Assembly: GCA_001828855.1 (NCBI GenBank)
Contig: MHZT01000005.1
Location: 49,199 to 113,198, forward strand
Direction of reading: 5' to 3'
Length of the DNA: 64,000 bases
DNA from: Rhodobacterales bacterium RIFCSPHIGHO2_02_FULL_62_130
Lineage (GTDB): Bacteria > Pseudomonadota > Alphaproteobacteria > Rhodobacterales > Rhodobacteraceae
In this document: positions 54,172 through 61,720 of the stretch, in pieces
Position numbering within the stretch: position 1 is the first letter of the stretch
Layout: each line of letters begins with the position of its first letter
The notes under the pieces: model-generated
What the model was told of the DNA's origin: nothing
The model's input: the letters and a program-made list of their open reading frames with translations, nothing else
Databases searched by the model: none
Program-made: the position numbers and the translations under genes

Positions 54172-55061
54172 CGGCGGGCGGGGCCTATGCCGCGCGGCGG
54201 CTGGAGGGTGGCACGCGCCTGCATCTGCAGCATGGGCCGATTGATCTGATTATCGGGGCCGATGGCTATCACGCCGATGGGCGCAATCTGGCCTTTGCCG
54301 CCGCAGAACGGCACTTTGATGGCCTGCTGGCGGCGCTGGTGCAGGAATTGCCGTTGCTGCGCGCCGCCATGACGCCCGATCTGCCGGACCCCGAAGGCAC
54401 CGTCGCGCGCCGGATGTATGCGGCAGCGCGGCCCTATGGCAGCGCCGTGTTTTTAACCGCGATGGCGGCGGTGGCGGGGGCGGTGGCCGACGAAATCCTG
54501 TCGGCGATGACCCAAGCCGCGCCGTTGCGCCGCGCCTATGTGAACAACGGCGGCGACATCGCGCTGCATCTTGACCCCGACGCGCGCTTTGTCAGTGCCA
54601 TGCGGGGGCTGGACGGGCGCGATCTGGGCCGGATCGTCGTGAACGGCGGCGATGGCATCGGCGGCATTGCCACCAGTGGCAAAGGCGGGCGCAGCCTGTC
54701 CTTGGGCATTGCCGACAGTGTAACCGTGCTGGCCCGCACAGCGGCGGCGGCGGATGTGGCGGCGACGCTGGTCGCCAATGCCGTCGATCTGCCCGGCCAT
54801 CCCGCCGTGCGCCGCAGCCCCGCCTCGGCGCTTCAGCCCGACAGCGATCTGGGGGAACTGGCCGTCGTCACTGCCGTCGGCCCGCTTTCCCTGCCCGAAG
54901 CTGCAACAGCGCTTGCCGCAGGCGCCGCCCGCGCCCAAAGTTATCTGCGCGCGGGCCGCATCGCGGGGACTGCGCTGTTTCTGCAAGGCCAGTCGCTCAT
55001 GGTCGGGGATCAATTCGGGGCGCTTGCCCAGCTTCAAGAGGTCACAGATGCCGCAAGTTGA
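54168..55061 (+). CDS. UPF0280-family protein (ApbE-like fold)
   Basis: A 297-residue UPF0280 protein. RRAYVNNGGDIALHL and DGIGGIATSGKGGRSLSLGI are the family blocks, and they resemble the flavin-transferase motifs of ApbE (NIGGD, GxATSG). No signal peptide or lipobox, unlike classical ApbE, so it acts in the cytoplasm. Tight coupling to the reductase (four-base overlap) suggests a maturation role, for instance covalent flavin attachment or an assembly step. That role is inference; the biochemical function of the family is unassigned to my knowledge. Confidence 0.8.
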   Translation: MTAGGAYAARRLEGGTRLHLQHGPIDLIIGADGYHADGRNLAFAAAERHFDGLLAALVQELPLLRAAMTPDLPDPEGTVARRMYAAARPYGSAVFLTAMAAVAGAVADEILSAMTQAAPLRRAYVNNGGDIALHLDPDARFVSAMRGLDGRDLGRIVVNGGDGIGGIATSGKGGRSLSLGIADSVTVLARTAAAADVAATLVANAVDLPGHPAVRRSPASALQPDSDLGELAVVTAVGPLSLPEAATALAAGAARAQSYLRAGRIAGTALFLQGQSLMVGDQFGALAQLQEVTDAAS

Positions 55062-55629
55062 GATCCGCAAGCTGTTGCTTGTCATCGAGGAAATCTTTCA
55101 CGAAGGCGGTCCCGTCAGAGAAGTGCCGCACCGGCGCGGGGCCGCGCTTGCCGTGATCCGCAACCCCTTTGCCGGACGCTATGAGCCGGACATCCAAGGC
55201 TTTATGGACGATCTGCGCCCCCTTGGCCTGTCGATGGCGACAAGGCTTGCCGCCGCTCTGGGCGGGGCCGACCAGATCGAGGGCTATGGCAAGGCTTCAT
55301 TGGTCGGATCGGCTGGCGAGTTGGAGCATGGCGCGCTGTGGCATGCGCCGGGCGGCTATGCCATGCGCGAGGTGCTGAACGGTGCCAAGGCCATCGTGCC
55401 ATCGTCAAAAAAGGTGGGCGCGATGGGCGCGCGGATCGACGTGCCGATCACCCATATCAACGCCTCTTATGTGCGAAGCCATTTTGACGCGATGGAGGTC
55501 GGTCTGAACGACGCCCCGCGCGCCGATGAACTTCTGCTGGCCTTGGTGATGACCACCGGACCACGGGTTCACGCGCGGATGGGCGGGCTTGAGGCGGCGC
55601 AGGTCAAAGGGGAGGATGGGCTGAGATGA
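55048..55629 (+). CDS. 'Amino acid synthesis' family protein, paralogue A (PF06684)
   Basis: A 193-residue protein of the small AA_synth family. Blocks: IRNPFAGRYEPDI (about 37-49), GYGKASLVGSAGELEHGA, AIVPSSKKVG, SHFDAMEVGLNDAPRADE. Function unknown; the family name is historical. It overlaps the UPF0280 stop by 14 bases and the next paralogue's start by four. ATG 55048 is the conserved start. Co-occurrence with 6-hydroxynicotinate reductase and enamidase points to handling of the reduced or opened ring. Confidence 0.85.
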   Translation: MPQVEIRKLLLVIEEIFHEGGPVREVPHRRGAALAVIRNPFAGRYEPDIQGFMDDLRPLGLSMATRLAAALGGADQIEGYGKASLVGSAGELEHGALWHAPGGYAMREVLNGAKAIVPSSKKVGAMGARIDVPITHINASYVRSHFDAMEVGLNDAPRADELLLALVMTTGPRVHARMGGLEAAQVKGEDGLR

Positions 55630-56210
55630 GTGCAAAGATCCGCAAGATCGGCGTCTGGGTCGAGGAAACCCATCAGGAAATCGGCAAGACCATCGCGCCG
55701 CCCACCCGCAAGGCCGTGGCGGCGGCGGTGATCCAGAACCCCTTTGCCGGACGCTATGTCGAAGACCTGACCGAATTGATCGAGATCGGGGCCGAACTGG
55801 GCGCGCTGCTGGGCGCCCGCTGTGTTGCGGCACTCGGGATCAGGCCGGATCAGGTTGAAAGCTATGGCAAGGCGGCGATGGTCGGCGAGAACGGCGAGTT
55901 GGAACATGCCGCAGCGATCCTGCATCCCAAACTTGGCGCTCCGTTCCGGGAAGCGGTGGAAAAAGGTGCCGCGCTGATCCCGTCGTCGAAAAAGCGCGGC
56001 GGCTTGGGGCAGGATCTGGATATCCCGCTGGGCCACAAGGACGCGGCCTTTGTGCGCTCGCATTTTGACGCGGTGGAAATCCGCTTTAACGACGCGCCGC
56101 GCGCTGATGAAATCATCGTGGCGCTGGCCATCACCGACAGCGGACGCCCCCTGCCACGCATCGGCGGTCTGCGCGCCGACGAGGCGATCGGCAAGGACGG
56201 TCTGCGCTGA
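55626..56210 (+). CDS. 'Amino acid synthesis' family protein, paralogue B (PF06684)
   Basis: A 194-residue paralogue of the preceding protein with the same length and blocks: IQNPFAGRYVEDL, SYGKAAMVGENGELEHAA, ALIPSSKKRG, SHFDAVEIRFNDAPRADE. Conservation is concentrated in these blocks and low between them, so this is an old duplication, not a recent one. The pair is probably a heteromer. No catalytic role can be named from sequence; the invariant Lys, Glu-His and Asp-Ala-Pro-Arg stretches would be the candidates. Confidence 0.85.
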   Translation: MSAKIRKIGVWVEETHQEIGKTIAPPTRKAVAAAVIQNPFAGRYVEDLTELIEIGAELGALLGARCVAALGIRPDQVESYGKAAMVGENGELEHAAAILHPKLGAPFREAVEKGAALIPSSKKRGGLGQDLDIPLGHKDAAFVRSHFDAVEIRFNDAPRADEIIVALAITDSGRPLPRIGGLRADEAIGKDGLR

Positions 56211-56255
56211 CGCGATCCGGCGCAGGACCAAGACACAAACGATTTGAAAGGCCAG

Positions 56256-57440
56256 ATGATGACACAGTCCCCCGACAAGCTTGTGATCCGGAATATCGGT
56301 CTGATCCTGACCGGCAAAATCGAAGCCCCGATTGCGGATGGCAATTGCGTGGTCGCGGTGGATGGCAAGATCCTTGCCTATGGGGCCGAGAAAGACCTTG
56401 ATACCGAGGGCGCGACCACAACCATCGACGCGATGGGGGCCACCTTGGCACCGGGGCTGATCGACAGCCATGTGCATCCCGTCATTGGCGATTACACCCC
56501 CCGCCAGCAACAATTGAACTGGATCGACAGCACGCTGCACGGCGGCGTCACCTCGATGATCTCGGCGGGCGAGGTGCATATGCCCGGCCGCCCCCGCGAC
56601 ATTGTGGGGCTGAAGGCGATGGCCATCGCGTCACAGCGCTGGTATGAAAATTTCCGCCCGTCCGGGGTCAAGGTGCGCGCCGGTGCGCCGGTGATCGAAC
56701 AGGGCATGGTCGAGGAAGACTTCAAGGAATTGGCCGCCGCAGGGGTGCGCTTGTTGGGCGAGGTCGGGCTTGGCTCGGTCAAGGATGGCAAGACCGCGCG
56801 GCAGATGGTGGATTGGGCGCGCAAATACGGCATTCAAAGCACGATCCACACCGGCGGCCCGTCGATCCCCGGATCGGGTCTGATCGACGCCGATATGGTG
56901 CTGGAAACCGGTGCAGACGTGGTGGGCCATATCAACGGCGGCCATACCGCCCTGCCGGATGACCAGATCATCTGCCTGTGCGAAAACTGCTCCAAGGGGC
57001 TGGAGATTGTTCACAACGGCAACGAACGCGCCGCCCTGCTGACGCTGAACACCGCGCGCGAATTGGGCAAGCTGGACCAGTTGATCCTTGGCACCGATGG
57101 CCCTGCCGGATCGGGGGTGCAGCCCTTGGGGATACTGCGGATGGTGGCGATGCTGTCCAGTCTGGGCAATGTGCCAGCCGAGATCGCCTTTTGCTTTGCC
57201 ACCGGCAACACCGCCCGCCAGCGGGAACTGGATGTGGGTCTGCTGGAGGCCGGCTTTGCCGCCGATTTCGTGCTCATGGATCAGGCGCAGCATGCGCCGG
57301 GCCGGACCCTGCTGGAATCGGTGCAACTGGGCAATCTGCCGGGCGTTGGCATGACGGTGATCGACGGTGTGGTGCGAAGCCACCGCAGCCGCAATACCCC
57401 GCCCGCGCAACGCCTGCCGGAAATCGTCGCACCCCGCTGA
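56256..57440 (+). CDS. ena: Enamidase-like amidohydrolase
   Basis: A 394-residue amidohydrolase, close to the 385 residues of Eubacterium barkeri enamidase, which converts 1,4,5,6-tetrahydro-6-oxonicotinate to 2-formylglutarate and ammonia. Metal motif IDSHVHPVIGDYTPRQQ, then GEVHMPGRPRD, IHTGGPSIPGSG, VGHINGGHTALPD and LGTDGPAGSGVQP supply the dinuclear metal site. ATG 56256 is chosen (AAAGG upstream); TTG 56244 is possible. It ends the operon, 45 bases after the AA_synth pair. Next steps from 2-formylglutarate are not encoded here. Confidence 0.82.
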   Translation: MMTQSPDKLVIRNIGLILTGKIEAPIADGNCVVAVDGKILAYGAEKDLDTEGATTTIDAMGATLAPGLIDSHVHPVIGDYTPRQQQLNWIDSTLHGGVTSMISAGEVHMPGRPRDIVGLKAMAIASQRWYENFRPSGVKVRAGAPVIEQGMVEEDFKELAAAGVRLLGEVGLGSVKDGKTARQMVDWARKYGIQSTIHTGGPSIPGSGLIDADMVLETGADVVGHINGGHTALPDDQIICLCENCSKGLEIVHNGNERAALLTLNTARELGKLDQLILGTDGPAGSGVQPLGILRMVAMLSSLGNVPAEIAFCFATGNTARQRELDVGLLEAGFAADFVLMDQAQHAPGRTLLESVQLGNLPGVGMTVIDGVVRSHRSRNTPPAQRLPEIVAPR

Positions 57441-57661
57441 TCCTGCCGACATGACGGCCACGCCGCTTGCAGCGCCGCAGGACGCGAAGGCAAGTTGCGG
57501 TGGATCGCAGCCGCAAACGCGGCTTTGCCGCCGTGCGGGGCTTTGTGCCGCATCCCGACGGATGACATTTGCGTGAGACGGCAAGGCTCAGACCAAAGTC
57601 CGTATCGAACCGCCTCTGCGCCCGCGTATAGTAAGAAGAATATTGTTAATGGAGTGACCCC

Positions 57662-58096
57662 ATGAAATTCCCGACCAAAGCAATTGTAGCTGGCCTGATG
57701 CTGGTTGCCGGCGTTGCCTTTGCCGAAACCGAAGCCACCGATCCGCTGGTGATCGCACAGAAAGACCTGATGAAATCCTTCGGCGGTGCGGCCAAGACGC
57801 TGGGTGATTTCGCGGGCGGCAAAACCGCGTTCGACGCCGCCGCCGCCGAGGCTGCAAAGGCCACGCTGGTCGCGGGATCGGCCGAGATCCATGTCAAATT
57901 CGAGAAGGCCGGCAGCGATCCGGCCTCGGAATCCAAACCGGAAATCTGGACCAACTGGGAAGATTTTGTAGCCAAAGCCAACGGGTTGAACACCGCAGCC
58001 ACCGCGCTGGACGCCAGCACGCTGGAAGGTGTGCAGGCGGGCATGGGCGCAATCGGTGGCGCCTGCAAGGCCTGCCACACCGCCTACCGGATGTAA
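57662..58096 (+). CDS. Cytochrome c' (class II)
   Basis: A 144-residue periplasmic haem protein. Signal peptide MKFPTKAIVAGLMLVAGVAF is cleaved at AFA-ETEA. The mature part is a four-helix bundle type with the C-terminal haem motif CKACHTAYRM (Cys135, Cys138, His139), as in cytochromes c'. Family role: binding NO or CO in the periplasm and protection against nitrosative stress. ATG 57662 has GGAGTGA upstream. It is monocistronic with its own terminator. Confidence 0.93.
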   Translation: MKFPTKAIVAGLMLVAGVAFAETEATDPLVIAQKDLMKSFGGAAKTLGDFAGGKTAFDAAAAEAAKATLVAGSAEIHVKFEKAGSDPASESKPEIWTNWEDFVAKANGLNTAATALDASTLEGVQAGMGAIGGACKACHTAYRM

Positions 58097-58130
58097 AATC
58101 CGCAAGTCTAGTATGTATGAGTAGCAGGCT

Positions 58131-58159
58131 GGCCCTCGGTGCAAACCGGGGGCCTTTTT
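58131..58159 (+). terminator. Intrinsic terminator after cytochrome c'
   Basis: GGCCCTCGG (58131-58139), TGCAAA, CCGGGGGCC (58146-58154) makes a nine-pair stem with one G-U, followed by TTTTT. Confidence 0.88.
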
Positions 58160-58189
58160 CTGTGCGGCGGTTTGGCTTGGCAGGCGAAG

Positions 58190-58250
58190 GCGGGGGTTTC
58201 ACACCCCCGCGCGGCCGGGGCCGCGTCCCCCGTGGGATATTTATGCAAAG
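58190..58250. repeat. Second copy of GC-rich hairpin plus 'cccccgtgg..tattt' element
   Basis: GCGGGGGT (58190-58197), TTCAC, ACCCCCGC (58203-58210) is identical to 7761-7781, loop included. It is followed by gtcccccgtgggatatttat, as at 7811. The two copies lie 50 kb apart in unrelated intergenic regions. Confidence 0.8.
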
Positions 58251-58277
58251 AGGATCGGGGGGAACGGGGTTGGGCCG

Positions 58278-58544
58278 TCAGCCGCAGCTGACGCGGCTGA
58301 TGGTTTCGGCGGCATTGATCTCTATGTTCAGCCGGTCGGGCGCGAAATCCATCGTCACCGCCATGCCGGGGCGGATGATGCGTGTGGGGGTGCCAAAGCG
58401 CATGGTTTGCAGCACTGATGCGGGACGACCGACCAAGGATTGCAGCCCCTCTGCGCCGCAGGAGGTGGCAAGGACCGGAGGGGCAGGCGGAACGCAGGCG
58501 GCAGGCAGCAGCGCACAAAGCAGGAGGGCAAGGTGGCGGGACAT
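58278..58544 (-). CDS. I78-type peptidase inhibitor lipoprotein
   Basis: An 88-residue lipoprotein. Lipobox LPAAC with Cys17 follows a short signal MSRHLALLLCALL. The mature domain has the I78 inhibitor layout: an early Cys (TSCGAEGLQSLVGRPASVL), then RIIRPGMAVTMDFAPDRLNI and a final Cys (SRVSCG). Members inhibit serine proteases; here it would sit at the membrane facing the periplasm. AAAGG precedes ATG 58544. A short open frame (58547-58774) ends just upstream. Confidence 0.78.
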   Translation of the reverse strand: MSRHLALLLCALLPAACVPPAPPVLATSCGAEGLQSLVGRPASVLQTMRFGTPTRIIRPGMAVTMDFAPDRLNIEINAAETISRVSCG

Positions 58545-58546
58545 GA

Positions 58547-58774
58547 TCAACCTTTCAGCACAGCACATATCGGGCGCAGGATGCGGCCATCGCCGGACAT
58601 CTGCGCGTTCAGCCTGTCTGATCGCGGCGCGGTTGTCACGCCATGACCGGTGCAGGCCGTAGCGGTCCGGCAAGTTCTTGGCCATGACAAGCTTGGGATC
58701 AGGGCAGGGCGCAAACCCTCGCCCATCGCCGCCAGACAGCGGTAACGCGCAAAAACAAAGGCATCCGCTTGCAT
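58547..58774 (-). CDS. Possible small ORF upstream of the I78 gene
   Basis: A 75-residue frame from ATG 58774 reads MQADAFVFARYRCLAAMGEG at its start and LNAQMSGDGRILRPICAVLKG-like text at its end, finishing three bases before the I78 gene's ATG. The composition (Cys, Arg, Thr) is plausible but not convincing, no domain is recognised and the ribosome binding site is poor. It could be a diverged small gene or non-coding. The rest of 58545-58907 contains the frmA leader with CAGGGGAGGG before ATG 58908 and nothing else I recognise. Confidence 0.3.
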   Translation of the reverse strand: MQADAFVFARYRCLAAMGEGLRPALIPSLSWPRTCRTATACTGHGVTTAPRSDRLNAQMSGDGRILRPICAVLKG

Positions 58775-58907
58775 GCAATGGGGTCAGCCGATACTGGGTC
58801 GGCAGGCGGGCAAATGGGCGAAAGGCTGCATTTCATGTCGTTTCCCGCGTTGCAATTTTTCCAGTCTTGGCACAGCCTTGCCACAAATATCAGGGGAGGG
58901 ATTATCG

Positions 58908-60038
58908 ATGCGTACCCGCGCCGCCGTAGCCGTTGCACCCGGCAAACCGCTTGAAATCATGGACGTGAACCTTGACGACCCCAAAGAGGGCGAGGTTCTG
59001 GTTGAAATCAAAGCCACCGGCATTTGCCATACCGACGAATTCACCCTGTCGGGCGCTGACCCCGAGGGCCTGTTCCCCGCAATTCTGGGCCATGAGGGCG
59101 CGGGCGTGGTCATTGCTGTCGGTCCGGGCGTGAAATCGTTGAAGGTCGGCGATCACGTCATTCCGCTTTATACGCCGGAATGCCGCGAATGCCCGTCCTG
59201 CCTGTCGCGCAAGACCAACCTTTGCACCGCCATTCGCGCGACCCAAGGTCAGGGCCTGATGCCGGACGGCACCACCCGCTTTTCGATGCTGGATGGCACA
59301 CCGATCTATCACTACATGGGCTGTTCCACCTTCGCCAACCACACGGTCATGCCGGAAATCGCGCTGGCCAAGGTGCGGGACGACGCGCCCTTCGACAAGA
59401 TCTGCTACATCGGCTGCGGTGTCACCACCGGTATCGGCGCGGTTCTGAACACCGCTCAGGTGGAAATCGGCGCGAAGGCCGTGGTCTTTGGCCTTGGCGG
59501 TATCGGTCTGAACGTGATTCAGGGCCTGAAAATGGCCGGTGCCGATATGATCATCGGGGTTGATCTGAACAACGATAAGGAAGAGTGGGGCCGCAAATTC
59601 GGCATGACCCACTTTATCAACCCGAAAGAGATCGAAGGCTCGGTCGTGCAGGCCATCGTCGATCTGACCAAGACCCCCTTCGACAAGATCGGCGGCGCGG
59701 ATTACTCGTTCGATTGCACCGGCAACGTCAAGGTGATGCGCGACGCGCTGGAATGCACCCACCGCGGTTGGGGTCAGTCGATCATCATCGGCGTGGCTCC
59801 GGCAGGTGCGGTGATCGAAACGCGGCCCTTCCAGCTTGTCACCGGTCGGGTCTGGAAAGGCACCGCCTTTGGTGGCGCGCGGGGCCGCACCGATGTGCCG
59901 AAGATCGTGGACTGGTATATGGATGGCAAGATCGAGATCGACTCGATGATCACCCATATCCTGAAGCTGGAAGACATCAACAAGGGCTTTGATCTGATGC
60001 ACGAAGGCAAGTCGATCCGCGCGGTTGTGGTGTACTGA
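58908..60038 (+). CDS. frmA: S-(hydroxymethyl)glutathione dehydrogenase (class III ADH)
   Basis: A 376-residue zinc alcohol dehydrogenase. Catalytic Zn ligands Cys40 (GICHTDEF) and His62 (GHEGAGVV), and the structural Zn cluster Cys92, Cys95, Cys98 and Cys106 (ECRECPSCLSRKTNLC) are all present. The class III features are intact. It oxidises S-hydroxymethylglutathione (formaldehyde detoxification) and reduces S-nitrosoglutathione. ATG 58908 has GGGGAGGG upstream. A strong terminator follows, so it is transcribed alone. Confidence 0.97.
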   Translation: MRTRAAVAVAPGKPLEIMDVNLDDPKEGEVLVEIKATGICHTDEFTLSGADPEGLFPAILGHEGAGVVIAVGPGVKSLKVGDHVIPLYTPECRECPSCLSRKTNLCTAIRATQGQGLMPDGTTRFSMLDGTPIYHYMGCSTFANHTVMPEIALAKVRDDAPFDKICYIGCGVTTGIGAVLNTAQVEIGAKAVVFGLGGIGLNVIQGLKMAGADMIIGVDLNNDKEEWGRKFGMTHFINPKEIEGSVVQAIVDLTKTPFDKIGGADYSFDCTGNVKVMRDALECTHRGWGQSIIIGVAPAGAVIETRPFQLVTGRVWKGTAFGGARGRTDVPKIVDWYMDGKIEIDSMITHILKLEDINKGFDLMHEGKSIRAVVVY

Positions 60039-60058
60039 TCCTTCCGGCATGACCTTCG

Positions 60059-60090
60059 GGGCCAGCGTTACGCGCTGGCCCTTTTCTGTT
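60059..60090 (+). terminator. Intrinsic terminator after frmA
   Basis: GGGCCAGCG (60059-60067), TTACG, CGCTGGCCC (60073-60081) is a perfect nine-bp stem followed by TTTTCTGTT. Confidence 0.92.
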
Positions 60091-60104
60091 CAAAGGGGAT
60101 CGTG

Positions 60105-60407
60105 ATGCGCGCAAAAGTGATGTTCACGCTTGCTGCACTTGCCGCGACACCAAGCATGGCGATGCTGTCGGGTTATTATGACAGCGCCGAAAAGATCACC
60201 GCCATTCTGCAAAGTGCGGTGGTGGCCGATGCGCTGCGTCAGGCCCCGATTGGCAGTATTGCCAACACCGGCACCGCCCCTGATGGCGCGGATGAATGGA
60301 CGGTTCGGGTGCAGGAGTGTGATCTGGTTGTCCGCGTGATCGGCCATCCCCCCGAAGGCGTTGGAAAAACCACCTACACGGTCGAAGTGACCACCCCTTG
60401 CCAGTAA
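60105..60407 (+). CDS. Small secreted protein of unknown function
   Basis: A 100-residue protein with a signal peptide (MRAKVMFTLAALAATPSMA). The mature part has two cysteines (VQECDLVV and the C-terminal TTPCQ), which could form a disulfide in the periplasm. AAAGGGG lies six bases before ATG 60105; GTG 60102 is less likely. It lies 10 bases before the NYN-LOTUS gene, in the same direction. I recognise no domain. Confidence 0.7.
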   Translation: MRAKVMFTLAALAATPSMAMLSGYYDSAEKITAILQSAVVADALRQAPIGSIANTGTAPDGADEWTVRVQECDLVVRVIGHPPEGVGKTTYTVEVTTPCQ

Positions 60408-60417
60408 GGAGCCTGAC

Positions 60418-61161
60418 ATGACCCCCGCGCGCAGCATCCCGTTTCTGGCCGTTCTGATCGATGCCGACAACATCCCAGCCCGCCACGCTGCGGCCATTCT
60501 GGATGAAATCGCCTCGTTTGGCGAACCGTCCTTGCGGCGGGTTTATGGCGATTGGTCCAGCCAAGCCTTGGGCCAGTGGAAAGAGCAGGCCCGCGATCTG
60601 GGCCTTGTGATGCATCAGCAATCCGCCAACACCAAGGGCAAGAACGCCAGCGACATCGGGCTTGTGATCGACGCGATGGACATCCTGCACGCAGGCAAGG
60701 TGGATGGTTTTGTGCTGGTGTCGTCAGACAGCGATTTCACCCGTCTCGCGTCGCGCATCCGCGAGGATGGCTTGCAGGTGATCGGTATCGGCGAATCCAA
60801 GACCCCCGACAGCCTGCGCAAGGTCTGCAACCGCTTTGTCTTCATTGAAAACATCGTGGGTGGCGGGGCCGAGGCGGCACCTGCCCCCGTGGACAAGGCA
60901 GGCAAGCCAGAGCCGACGGCCCCCGTCAAGGAACCCGCCTTCAACGCCATTCCGCTGATCCGTGATGCCATGAAAAAGATCGACCCCGATCAGGACGATT
61001 ACTCTTTGGGCCAGTTGGGGCAGGTGATCACCCAACTGCACCCCGATTTCGACCCGCGCACCTACGGGTCGGCGAAACTGTCGGACCTGCTGCGGAAAAC
61101 CGGACGCTTTGAAGTGTTCCAAGGCCAGAACAACAGCATGAAAGTGCGCGACAAGGCTTAG
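60418..61161 (+). CDS. NYN ribonuclease-like protein with LOTUS/OST-HTH domain
   Basis: A 247-residue two-domain protein. The N-terminal NYN/PIN-like domain (about 8-145) has acidic residues Asp15, Asp17 (LIDADNIP), Asp79 (KNASDIGLVIDAMD) and Asp104, Asp106 (SSDSDFTRLA), expected to bind Mg/Mn for RNA cleavage. A Pro/Ala linker leads to a LOTUS (OST-HTH) domain (about 175-245: YSLGQLGQVITQLHPDFDPR). LOTUS domains bind RNA or protein partners. It probably processes RNA; the target is unknown. It converges on the RidA gene with a four-base overlap. Confidence 0.85.
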   Translation: MTPARSIPFLAVLIDADNIPARHAAAILDEIASFGEPSLRRVYGDWSSQALGQWKEQARDLGLVMHQQSANTKGKNASDIGLVIDAMDILHAGKVDGFVLVSSDSDFTRLASRIREDGLQVIGIGESKTPDSLRKVCNRFVFIENIVGGGAEAAPAPVDKAGKPEPTAPVKEPAFNAIPLIRDAMKKIDPDQDDYSLGQLGQVITQLHPDFDPRTYGSAKLSDLLRKTGRFEVFQGQNNSMKVRDKA

Positions 61162-61640
61162 TCCGCGATTTCCACCGTCGCCCAAGTCTCGAAACATACC
61201 CCACCGGCCAGCGCCATCACCCCGATGGTGGCGCGACCGCCAAGGCCACGCTCGCGCCCGAATACCTCGACGAACAGATCGGACAGGCCGGACGACACCT
61301 TATGCACGTCCTCATATTCCGGCGTGCAAACCACAAAGTTCAGCGTGCGGACAATCGATTTCACACGGTCCAGCGACCCCACCGCCTGCTTGATCCCCCC
61401 CAGCACGTTCAACCCCGTGCGCCGTGCGGCGGCATAGCCCTGATCCGTGGTCAGATCCTGCCCCAACCGCCCCTTGTGGGTAATCTCGGTCCCGATCTGC
61501 GCCACATGGCCGGACAGGAACAGCAGGCTGCCGATGCGGTGATAGGGCTTCATCGTGCCGTAATCGGCCCCGTAATAGCCCATCACGTCAAAATCGGGGA
61601 TATCCAGACCCATATGCAGGGCAAGCGCTTCGGGTTGCAT
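61158..61640 (-). CDS. RidA/YjgF-family protein
   Basis: A 160-residue RidA-superfamily protein with GSLLFLSGHVAQIG and the C-terminal GRATIGVMALAGG. RidA enzymes hydrolyse reactive enamines/imines from PLP enzymes. The classical catalytic Arg in the RxxxVxxLP region is read here as RATIGVMALA, so Arg is present but the Pro is not, placing it in a divergent subgroup. It overlaps the NYN gene's end by four bases. ATG 61640 follows AGGACA. Confidence 0.82.
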   Translation of the reverse strand: MQPEALALHMGLDIPDFDVMGYYGADYGTMKPYHRIGSLLFLSGHVAQIGTEITHKGRLGQDLTTDQGYAAARRTGLNVLGGIKQAVGSLDRVKSIVRTLNFVVCTPEYEDVHKVSSGLSDLFVEVFGRERGLGGRATIGVMALAGGVCFETWATVEIAD

Positions 61641-61720
61641 GGGGTGTCCTGTAGGCGATGATCCAGACCACAGCTTGCGGGAGCTATGGCAGTCCGTCAA
61701 CCGCGATCCGGCACTGGCCT

